A stretch of DNA of 64,000 bases from an uncultured Bacteroidales bacterium (GTDB taxonomy: Bacteria > Bacteroidota > Bacteroidia > Bacteroidales > UBA932): contig CAKVAS010000009.1 in NCBI GenBank assembly GCA_934725015.1, positions 27,972-91,971 of the forward strand, written 5' to 3'. The notes beneath the pieces are model-generated. The model made no database searches. It was not told the origin of the DNA and saw nothing but the letters and a program-made list of their open reading frames with translations. Numbering within the stretch: position 1 is the first letter of the stretch; each line of letters begins with the position of its first letter. Below are positions 26,031 through 32,705 of this stretch, one piece after another. The position numbers were made by a program, and so were the translations under genes.

Positions 26031-27503
26031 TTATTGTGCATCGCTCTCGGGAAGAAGAATTTGATTTACCTTATCCTCGAAAAGATATCTTGATACCCAA
26101 TAGGCATACAGCGCTGATGGAATAAAGATGAGCATGTTTCCGTCAATCATTGCACTGCCGCGCTTTGATTTCGTGGTGACTATGATTTTGCGTATTCCGT
26201 CATTTGCCTCAAGGAACTTCCTCAGCGATTTGAGCTGACTCGGGTCTTCATAGAACTTGTCAGTCCATTTGATTTCGGCGAGAGAAAAAACCTTCTGTGT
26301 AGCGGCTTCCACCCAAACAATGTCGACCTCTCCTTTATCTCTTCCTTTGCTCCAATTGGCATAATAGAAATTAGTCTTGTCTCCAAGTATCCACTGATCA
26401 TAGATAGCTGTCTCAACCATCTCTCCGCAGGCGTCGTCACTCTCGGTGATTGGCGTGTAAAGGGCGCAACGCAGTGTAGGATTGGTAAGGTATATCTTCA
26501 TCGATGTGACACGCTGCATCTTCTTGGCATTCTGGTCGATGCGGTTCACAACCCTTATCAGGAACGCGGCTTCCAGGTACTCAAGATACTTCCGGATTGT
26601 ATCCTTTTTTATTCCAGCCTCGTTTGAGAGGGTCTCATACGAGAACTCATTGCCGCTGCGGAAAGCAATGTGGAGAAAGAGCTTGTTAAGCTCCTGAATA
26701 TCGGAAATACCATAGAGGCTTGGAAGGTCTCGAAGCAAGACTTTTTCAACAATGTCGTTCTTGATGTATTGTCCGGGATTCTCCTTGATTTTCTCCGAAA
26801 AAACGACTTCCGGATAACCGCCATAGTTTATATACTCAAAGAAATGTTTATTCAGTATATCAATGTCAAGCGTGTCGTATGGACATATTGAATGGTCTTT
26901 AACTTCAACGACATTGCCATCCATCTGCTGGAGCTTCAGAAATTCGAAGAATGTCAATGGCGGGAGCATGAAATCAGTGAACCTGCCGGCGCCGCTCTCG
27001 TTGCTCTTCATCTTTAATGCGGCCGCGGCTGAACCGGATGCCACAAACTTGGTCTTGCGATAAGTATCGACCATCGATTTAAGATGAACCTCCCAATCCT
27101 TCAAGTATTGAATCTCATCATAGAAGACGAAGAACCCGTCCACATCGTCATTGTGGAGAGATGTGCGTGCGTATGAGAACAGTTCATCGAGCGAAACATT
27201 ACTGTAAATCGGCGTGTCGATTGACATATATATGATTTTCTGCGGATCAACTCCATTATTGATCAACCGCTTGATGGTGTGATAAATCATTACTGTCTTT
27301 CCGACACGTCTCGGCCCCATGAGAATGGCGGCCCGGCGCAGGGAAAGGTCGGCTACTATTGGATAAAAAAGGTCGATGTAAGGCCGACGCGGCATAGCAT
27401 CATAGTCGTCTGCTATCTTTCCCGTAGTCCACCATGGATTGTCAAAGACAAGCCTTTTTATAATCTGTTCTTTCTGTTGCTGTTCGTATTTGCTCATACC
27501 CAT
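26031..27503 (-). CDS. AAA+ ATPase with DUF4143-like C-terminal domain
   Basis: The 490-residue protein has Walker A GPRRVGKT (residues 63-70), Walker B FFVFYDEIQYL and sensor-like KFVASGSAAAA, as in the AAA_14 family. A winged-helix-type segment (NEAGIKKDTIRKYLEYLEAA) links to a C-terminal DUF4143-type domain with VDIVWVEAATQKVFSLAEIK, where Asp and Glu-x-Lys again give a PD-(D/E)XK-like signature. Proteins of this class are numerous in Bacteroidales and of unknown function. It is encoded opposite to the upstream operon, between two palindromes (25734-25788 and 27710-27756). A TAnnTTTG box on the minus strand at 27518-27525 serves as its promoter. Confidence 0.9.
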   Translation of the reverse strand: MGMSKYEQQQKEQIIKRLVFDNPWWTTGKIADDYDAMPRRPYIDLFYPIVADLSLRRAAILMGPRRVGKTVMIYHTIKRLINNGVDPQKIIYMSIDTPIYSNVSLDELFSYARTSLHNDDVDGFFVFYDEIQYLKDWEVHLKSMVDTYRKTKFVASGSAAAALKMKSNESGAGRFTDFMLPPLTFFEFLKLQQMDGNVVEVKDHSICPYDTLDIDILNKHFFEYINYGGYPEVVFSEKIKENPGQYIKNDIVEKVLLRDLPSLYGISDIQELNKLFLHIAFRSGNEFSYETLSNEAGIKKDTIRKYLEYLEAAFLIRVVNRIDQNAKKMQRVTSMKIYLTNPTLRCALYTPITESDDACGEMVETAIYDQWILGDKTNFYYANWSKGRDKGEVDIVWVEAATQKVFSLAEIKWTDKFYEDPSQLKSLRKFLEANDGIRKIIVTTKSKRGSAMIDGNMLIFIPSALYAYWVSRYLFEDKVNQILLPESDAQ

Positions 27504-27517
27504 GCATATTAACGATG

Positions 27518-27525
27518 CAAAAATA
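27518..27525 (-). promoter_or_regulatory. -7 box for the AAA_14/DUF4143 gene
   Basis: The minus strand reads TATTTTTG here, an exact TAnnTTTG match 15 bp upstream of the start at 27503, leaving room for only a very short leader. Confidence 0.55.
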
Positions 27526-27565
27526 GCAAATATCTCTTAAAACAACACAATGACTCATAATAAGG

Positions 27566-27595
27566 TTGTTAAAATTTCTTATTTGTGTATATTTG
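27566..27595 (+). promoter_or_regulatory. Orphan plus-strand promoter
   Basis: TTG at 27566-27568 and TATATTTG at 27588-27595 form a textbook Bacteroidota promoter with a 19-bp gap, pointing into 110 bp of sequence with no recognisable gene before the palindrome at 27710. The only ORF is an 18-codon frame starting at 27606. Confidence 0.5.
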
Positions 27596-27709
27596 CGCCG
27601 TGCTGATGCTGTTAGTCATTCGGCTCACTTATCTAAAGGTTCTTTTGGGTCTATATGTATAAATCCTAATTCCAGATTTTTTATCATTATGCGGAAGTGA
27701 CTATATCGG

Positions 27710-27756
27710 GAAACTCAGCGAAAATGACCAAAATTTGATGAATTTCGCTGAGTTTC
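27710..27756. repeat. Palindrome, subfamily B copy 2
   Basis: The arms GAAACTCAGCGAAA (27710-27723) and TTTCGCTGAGTTTC (27743-27756) are exact complements. This copy lies 11 bp after the 3' end of the minus-strand ATPase at 27768-28916, and 207 bp before the start of the next minus-strand ATPase. Here it may act as a terminator or cassette boundary rather than an operator. Confidence 0.88.
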
Positions 27757-27767
27757 TCATTTCTTTA

Positions 27768-28916
27768 TCAAGGTAGAGAAATATGGAGAGGCTCCGTTTC
27801 TCGCCGCAGCCAGATTGAGAAGAACCGGTCATATACGATGATTTTACCGTTGAAATCGTGTACGAAGTCTCGTTTTTGCAGTGCCTTGAGCGCAATGCTC
27901 ACGCTGCTGGCCGCCGGCAGGCTATACTTGCGGATAAACTCATGCGACAGCACTGACGAGACTCCTTTTTCCTTGGCGATGGCCGTGAGGAGGGCTGCCT
28001 GATTGTCAGTGAGAGACTTGCAGTAGTTGATGAAAGCATCTTCCTGTTCGTCGATGATGTTCTCAACGGCACTGACTATTGCCTGTTTGTCAATGAACTC
28101 CCCATTTTCGTAGAGCCGGTTCAGGATGCACTGGACATACCAGGTCTGGCCATCGACCATATCGTAGAGATACCTGAAGTCGCCGTCGCTGATTTCAATT
28201 CCCTCCTGTTTCAGCCATTTGTTCGCGAAGGCCTCATATTCACCGACCTCTATGAGGGGGAGGCTCATTATCTGGGAACTTTGGTAAAACGGACGCTTTG
28301 CGGACAGAAACATTTCGGACATGAGGTGCTGACTGCTGCCGGCGAATATGAAATAGACATTAGGGAGGAACTGAATGTAGGAGCGAAGCAGTGCCTCCGC
28401 GCCCTTTTCCGGATATTCAGCAATCTGCTGAAACTCGTCGATTGCAATATAAATCCGCTTTCCGGACTGTTTCAGGTATTCAAATACATGTTTCAGGGAC
28501 TCTTCCTGCCTGTCGGGAGCGACTGCTATGGAGAAGGTCGGGATTCCGGTCAGTTCATCGAATGAAACGGTGGGTCTGTAGTTGGAAAAGAATGACGTGA
28601 TTTTTCTTAATGCCGTCTGGGAAAATGTATCGACTTGCCCAACTACGGTCTTTGCCAGGAGCTGGATGAACTGACTCATGTTCCTTGTAGCGTTTATGTC
28701 CATGTAGAAGCATCTCGTGCCCGGCTCGTTTGTTCCAATCTGTTCAAAAACATGATGGATGAGCCCTGTCTTTCCGACACGCCGGGGCGATATGAGCACG
28801 ACATTGCGTTCGTTTGCCAATGCTTTCATGAGCGTTTCAGTCTCTTTTTTCCTGTCACAGAAATATTCCGCTCCCTTGTATCCGTAGATTACGAATGGAT
28901 TCTTCAACTTCTCCAT
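27768..28916 (-). CDS. AAA+ ATPase without nuclease-like C-terminal domain
   Basis: The 382-residue protein starts at 28916 (MEKLKNPFVIYGY); the frame is open 99 bp further but without a promoter to support it. Walker A is SPRRVGKT at residues 43-50, Walker B is IYIAIDEFQQI and FIFAGSSQHLM follows. After the ATPase a winged-helix-like C-terminal part is visible (VSSVLSHEFIRKYSLPAAS, then ALKALQKRDFV), and no PD-(D/E)XK motif remains. It resembles the archaeal ATPase family. The gene is flanked on both sides by copies of palindrome B (27710 and 29036), so it forms a palindrome-bounded cassette. A minus-strand TAACTTTG box is at 28962-28969. Confidence 0.88.
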   Translation of the reverse strand: MEKLKNPFVIYGYKGAEYFCDRKKETETLMKALANERNVVLISPRRVGKTGLIHHVFEQIGTNEPGTRCFYMDINATRNMSQFIQLLAKTVVGQVDTFSQTALRKITSFFSNYRPTVSFDELTGIPTFSIAVAPDRQEESLKHVFEYLKQSGKRIYIAIDEFQQIAEYPEKGAEALLRSYIQFLPNVYFIFAGSSQHLMSEMFLSAKRPFYQSSQIMSLPLIEVGEYEAFANKWLKQEGIEISDGDFRYLYDMVDGQTWYVQCILNRLYENGEFIDKQAIVSAVENIIDEQEDAFINYCKSLTDNQAALLTAIAKEKGVSSVLSHEFIRKYSLPAASSVSIALKALQKRDFVHDFNGKIIVYDRFFSIWLRRETEPLHISLP

Positions 28917-28961
28917 AATTTGTGTTACATATATTGTGTTACATACTTTATGTAATGGCTG

Positions 28962-28969
28962 CAAAGTTA
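28962..28969 (-). promoter_or_regulatory. -7 box for the ATPase at 27768-28916
   Basis: The minus strand reads TAACTTTG, an exact match to TAnnTTTG, 46 bp upstream of the start codon at 28916. It favours the 28916 start over the upstream in-frame candidate at 29015. Confidence 0.6.
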
Positions 28970-29035
28970 GACATAAATGTTGAAAAATCAATCCGGGAAA
29001 ATCCGGTTTTGGCATACAATGATTGTCTGACCATA

Positions 29036-29090
29036 CCGAGAAACTCAGCGAAATCCATCAAATTTCTGTCATTTTCGCTGAGTTTCTCGG
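29036..29090. repeat. Palindrome, subfamily B copy 3, between divergent ATPase genes
   Basis: Arms CCGAGAAACTCAGCGAAAT (from 29036) and ATTTTCGCTGAGTTTCTCGG (29071-29090) are complementary. The downstream TACCTTTG box and leader to the ATG at 29136 are nearly the same as at 25798-25834. The loop sequence differs from the other B copies, while the arms are conserved, which implies selection on the arms. Confidence 0.92.
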
Positions 29091-29099
29091 AAAAGTTCC

Positions 29100-29107
29100 T
29101 ACCTTTG
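29100..29107 (+). promoter_or_regulatory. -7 box for the ATPase at 29136
   Basis: TACCTTTG matches TAnnTTTG and lies 28 bp before the ATG. The right palindrome arm covers the -33 region. Confidence 0.65.
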
Positions 29108-29135
29108 CCGAAGATAGAAAGTATTGATAATCATT

Positions 29136-30590
29136 ATGGCGCAGACGGCAATCATTGGGAGGGACGCGGAAATGGCGACATTGGATCGCCTGTATAAATC
29201 GCGCAAGTCGGAATTCGTTGCGATATATGGGAGGCGACGTGTAGGCAAGTCGTATCTTGTAAATGAGTTCTTCAGAAATAAAATCGCATTCACGGCGGTT
29301 GGAACATACGTCAAGGATGGAGATAAGGACTATGAATCCTATCGTCAGCTTCAGCTGTCTCACTTTTATGATGCCCTGATATTTTCAGGGTTGGATCGGA
29401 AGAACTCGGCTCCGGTCTCATGGAGGGAGGCTTTTCTGCTGCTTCGCATATTGCTCTCGGGCATGAGGAACAGGAGGAAGGTAGTTTTCATTGATGAGTT
29501 GCCATGGCTTGCCGGACCGCAGTCTTATGAAATGATTTCTGAATTGGGCTATTTCTGGAACTCGTGGGCAGATAGCCAGAGAAACATTGTCCTTGTGGTC
29601 TGTGGCTCGGCGACAAGCTGGATGCTTGACAATGTCATACGTGATTATGGCGGACTGCATGGGCGACTTACCGAAAAAATAAAACTTCGGCCCTTTACAT
29701 TGGCGGAATGCGAGAAGTTCTACAAAAAAGGGGGCTTCCACCTCTCCAGATATGAAACGGCATTGAGCTATATGGCTTTCGGCGGCATACCATTCTATAT
29801 GGGCAAGCTCCGTAATGATCAGAGTCTGACGGACAACATTGACCGCCTTTTCTTCGCCGATGAAGGCATTCATCAGGAATTCCGGGATGTATATGCCGGA
29901 CTTTATTCCAGCAAGGAGAAATATGTTAATATAGTCAAGGCTCTGGGTTCCAGGTTTTACGGCATGACACAGGCCGAGATAATCGCCGCGACGGGAATGA
30001 ACAGCGGCGGCACGTTCTCCACTCTGCTGGACAATCTTTATGAGTCGGGAGTAATCCGCAAATATCCGAGATATGGCAAAGAACGGGTGGAAACGGTCTA
30101 TCAGCTGACCGACTTTTTCTCGCTTTTCTATCTGCGCTTCGTTTCCGGGGTGCAGGGCAGGACTGGCATGTGGCATACAATCAATCGGACCGGAAAGTTC
30201 TATTCTTGGGCAGGCGAGACGTTTGAACTGTTGTGCATTGCCCATTTGCCGCAGTTGCAGGATGCACTCCACATCTATTCTGTTGACAAGAACTGCTGCT
30301 GGCACGGTAAGACTGAAGATGGCAGCGGGGCGCAGATAGACCTGATACTCGAATGCGATGCCGCGCGCACGGACTATCTGTGCGAAATGAAATTTTCCGA
30401 GGGTACCTATTCCGTATCCGACGATTATAACAGGAACTTAAGGAACAAACTTCAGGCATACTCCTCAGCAAAACAGCACAACAAAACACATTCAATCCAT
30501 GTCGTTCTGGTAACCTCATTTGGACTCTCCATCGGTTCTCATGCTGACGTGGTGAATCATTCTGTGACTTTGGAACAGTTGTTCAGATGA
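29136..30590 (+). CDS. AAA+ ATPase with DUF234-type PD-(D/E)XK-like domain, intact parent of the 25834 remnant
   Basis: This 484-residue protein starts at ATG 29136; a TTG 12 bp earlier is in frame but less likely. It has Walker A GRRRVGKS (residues 32-39), Walker B VVFIDELPWL, sensor-like VLVVCGSATSWM and GGLHGRLTEKI, and a C-terminal DUF234 region ending QIDLILECDAARTDYLCEMK with Asp and Glu-x-Lys. It is closely similar along its length to the ATPase at 16931-18385 and equal in size. The C-terminal 31 codons recur in the remnant at 25834-25941. Its control palindrome is subfamily B, while its paralogue carries subfamily A, so site and protein may have co-diverged. Confidence 0.9.
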   Translation: MAQTAIIGRDAEMATLDRLYKSRKSEFVAIYGRRRVGKSYLVNEFFRNKIAFTAVGTYVKDGDKDYESYRQLQLSHFYDALIFSGLDRKNSAPVSWREAFLLLRILLSGMRNRRKVVFIDELPWLAGPQSYEMISELGYFWNSWADSQRNIVLVVCGSATSWMLDNVIRDYGGLHGRLTEKIKLRPFTLAECEKFYKKGGFHLSRYETALSYMAFGGIPFYMGKLRNDQSLTDNIDRLFFADEGIHQEFRDVYAGLYSSKEKYVNIVKALGSRFYGMTQAEIIAATGMNSGGTFSTLLDNLYESGVIRKYPRYGKERVETVYQLTDFFSLFYLRFVSGVQGRTGMWHTINRTGKFYSWAGETFELLCIAHLPQLQDALHIYSVDKNCCWHGKTEDGSGAQIDLILECDAARTDYLCEMKFSEGTYSVSDDYNRNLRNKLQAYSSAKQHNKTHSIHVVLVTSFGLSIGSHADVVNHSVTLEQLFR

Positions 30591-30738
30591 CTTAACGGAT
30601 AAATTCTTATTTTACACTCATATGTCAAAACTGTCCCCCCCCCCTCGCTCAAATGAACCGAAAATGAACTTGATTAAAATCTGCTGATTGCGTTTCTTTG
30701 CAAAATATATGGGTGTAACTTTAATATTCTGAGTGATT
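30591..30738. other. Intergenic region with a C9 tract
   Basis: A run of nine C occurs at 30636-30644, 46 bp after the ATPase stop. The first 40 bp resemble the flank downstream of the remnant at 25941. A weak promoter box TAACTTTA is at 30716-30723. No gene is seen. Confidence 0.4.
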
Positions 30739-30903
30739 ATGGGTGAACTGCAAAAAAGCAATGGCGGTCTTTTGGAACAAGGCATTGATATGATGAAGGA
30801 TCCAAAGACGACTAAAGCCGGGAAAATAGGTGCCGTTGCGATAATTACAATTGGTGCGATTGCTGCTGTGGGAAAGACGGCGATAGAGGCAATGAGCAAA
30901 TAG
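30739..30903 (+). CDS. Small membrane protein (54 aa)
   Basis: The ORF encodes 54 residues: a polar N-terminus (MGELQKSNGGLLEQGIDMMK), a lysine-rich stretch and one Gly/Ala/Ile-rich hydrophobic segment (IGAVAIITIGAIAAVG), then a short tail ending AMSK. The single helix with glycine spacing resembles small pore-forming or holin-like peptides and many unclassified small membrane proteins; no family can be assigned. It begins 148 bp after the ATPase gene and 35 bp before another small gene, with which it may form a pair. Confidence 0.5.
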   Translation: MGELQKSNGGLLEQGIDMMKDPKTTKAGKIGAVAIITIGAIAAVGKTAIEAMSK

Positions 30904-30938
30904 CATAGAAGTATTCATTCAAAAGTATATAACTAAGG

Positions 30939-31124
30939 ATGAGAATTATTGCATCTGCTCCGCATTTTGAGAAAATTGGTGTCATGCCATTTATAATCAG
31001 TTCCCGGGTGAATTGCGGTAACTATGATGGTGATGATGACGAGAATTGCGAAGACTACGATCCGGATGAGGACTTGAAGATGATGTATGACGATGAAGAC
31101 TATGATGAGATGCACGAGTCATAG
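30939..31124 (+). CDS. Small acidic protein (61 aa)
   Basis: The 61-residue ORF has a hydrophobic N-terminal half (IIASAPHFEKIGVMPFIISS) and a strongly acidic second half (DGDDDENCEDYDPDEDLK, then DDEDYDEMHES). The charge pattern recalls DNA-mimic or immunity-type small proteins, but that is only an analogy. It starts 35 bp after the 54-residue membrane-protein gene. The minus strand of the same stretch also has an ORF of almost the same length, so coding on this strand is likely but not certain. Confidence 0.45.
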   Translation: MRIIASAPHFEKIGVMPFIISSRVNCGNYDGDDDENCEDYDPDEDLKMMYDDEDYDEMHES

Positions 31125-31230
31125 CGTTTATATCGGAAACTTGACAATGGTATGCGGATTATGTTTATTTGTGAACAAGTTGTTTTGACGAAGCGCTAAT
31201 CTTGCGAGCGAAATTTTCGCAGGTGCGGAG

Positions 31231-31238
31231 TAACTTTG
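31231..31238 (+). promoter_or_regulatory. -7 box for the 27-aa/68-aa gene pair
   Basis: TAACTTTG is an exact TAnnTTTG match 22 bp upstream of the ATG at 31261, at a normal distance for a Bacteroidota transcript start. Confidence 0.65.
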
Positions 31239-31260
31239 CAGGCATAAAACATAAAGAACT

Positions 31261-31344
31261 ATGAACATACTTAAAGAGGCCAAGGCGAAACTCGCCGAAT
31301 GGTTCGGAGACATAGATGAACGTGAAATCATCATTGAAAAGTAA
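31261..31344 (+). CDS. 27-aa peptide gene
   Basis: The ORF (MNILKEAKAKLAEW, then FGDIDEREIIIEK) is an amphipathic, charged peptide of 27 residues, too short to be found by usual gene callers. A consensus promoter precedes it and the next gene starts 9 bp after its stop. It could be a leader peptide controlling the zinc-ribbon gene, or a functional micropeptide. Confidence 0.5.
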   Translation: MNILKEAKAKLAEWFGDIDEREIIIEK

Positions 31345-31353
31345 GACAGCCCC

Positions 31354-31560
31354 ATGCTTCGTGGAATAGTTTCGTGCAGGTGCGCCTATTGCGGCGCAGA
31401 GTTCAGGGCTCCTGACATAGAGTGGAACGCTACGGTAAAGTCCGCTCCTGTGCGCTGCCCGAATTGCGGTATGTACAACGACGTTGGGCGGTCCGGAATG
31501 TCCGGTGGCTTCGGAATGAATATTCTTGGCCGGCTGCTCCGGAAAATCAAGGGGAACTGA
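31354..31560 (+). CDS. Small zinc-ribbon protein (68 aa)
   Basis: The 68-residue protein has two CxxC pairs, CAYCG near residue 10 and CPNCG near residue 35, the spacing of a zinc ribbon. A glycine-rich linker (GRSGMSGGFG) leads to a basic helix ending LGRLLRKIKGN. No signal peptide is present. It is probably co-transcribed with the 27-residue peptide gene. Zinc ribbons of this size bind nucleic acid or other proteins; no family is assigned. Confidence 0.65.
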   Translation: MLRGIVSCRCAYCGAEFRAPDIEWNATVKSAPVRCPNCGMYNDVGRSGMSGGFGMNILGRLLRKIKGN

Positions 31561-31716
31561 TGCTGAACTGATGAGGACGGTTCCGGATTTTTGCAAAACT
31601 CCGTCAAATTGCGTATTTTCGCGGTTTGGAAGCCTGAAAAGAATAAACTGACTCAGACTTGTCTCTTATTGTTGAGTACAGGTTTCTTTTTTAAGGTTTC
31701 ATAAATAGGCGAACAG

Positions 31717-32611
31717 ATGAAAATACGTAAAATCTTTGCGGGGGGCGGCGTTTGCGGCGCTTGCCTGCGGGTGGCTGCCTTGCGGCTGCAGCGTGAAGGC
31801 CGGAAACGGGGATGCCGGGAACGGTTCCGGGAATGAGATACCGATACGTGTCGCGACGGTCGTGACGAGGGTCGCTGACGAAAGGTTCGAGGGCGGGGAC
31901 GTGCTCGGGCTTTTTGTCGTGAATGAGCCTGAGGCTCTGGCGGCTTCGGGGAACCAGTATGACAACGAGACGCTGACCTTCGATGGCGGCGTTCTGAAAT
32001 CCCGTGAGCTTTACTACCGGGACGACCGGACCGTGACTGATTTCTACTGCTATTTCCCTTACGCTGAGACTGTCGCTGACGTGGAGGCCGTGCCTTTCCG
32101 CGTGAATGCCGACCAGAGCACTCCGGAGCTCTACAACGGCTCGGACTTTCTTTGGGGACGGACGATCGGCGTGATGCCGTCGGAAAGGCTTGTGAATATT
32201 CCGATGAGTCATCTGACCTCATGTCTGAGGGTCGTGCTGAAGCCCGGCGCGGGATGGACTGCCGATGAACTGGCCGGGGCAACGGTTCGGGTCTGCGGAC
32301 TGAAGACGGAAGGATTTGCCAGTCTGAAGGACGGCGGCGTTGAGGTGGGGGAAGCGGCGGAGGATATTGTCGCGAAAAATGACGGCGGCGGGGTGTTCTC
32401 CGCCCTTGTCGTGCCGCAGTCAGTCGTCAATGCGGAACTTGTGAAGATTAAGGTGGGGACGAATGAATATGCGCTCAGGACAAGCGTCAGTCTGCAGTCC
32501 GGACGGGCGCATGCCTGCACAGTCACAGTGAACAAGACGGGCGGAAGCATAAATGTCGGAATCGTCGGGTGGGAGACCGACGAAAAGGACTATGGCGGTT
32601 CCGTGGAGTAG
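31717..32611 (+). CDS. Fimbrillin-family lipoprotein with a signal peptide shifted out of frame at a G6 run
   Basis: The mature part (in the frame of 31736) is a fimbrillin-like domain: EIPIRVATVVTRVADERFEG, NQYDNETLTFDGG, YCYFPYAE, and SDFLWGRTIGV, as in the anchor or minor-fimbrillin family. There is no ATG in that frame at the right place. An ATG at 31717 starts MKIRKIFA in another frame, and the two frames meet at six G (31740-31745). Removing one G would give a normal lipoprotein signal of the form MKIRKIFAGAAFAALACG. As written, translation from 31717 ends after about 39 residues. This can be phase variation, a fixed frameshift or an assembly error. A TTG at 31736 is a poor alternative start. 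Confidence 0.75.
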
Positions 32612-32705
32612 CGACGATAGTTCGTTTCAAATGCAGCGTGAAATTATGGCCGGATTGAGTAAAACTTTGGGAATCACGAGTGCCTTAAAGGGAATGCGGC
32701 TCGGA

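Noticed and set aside
16931..30590. Assignment of the ATPases to a named phage-defence system
   Set aside because: Walker and PD-(D/E)XK-like motifs alone are not diagnostic; no methylase, restriction or other typical partner genes are present.
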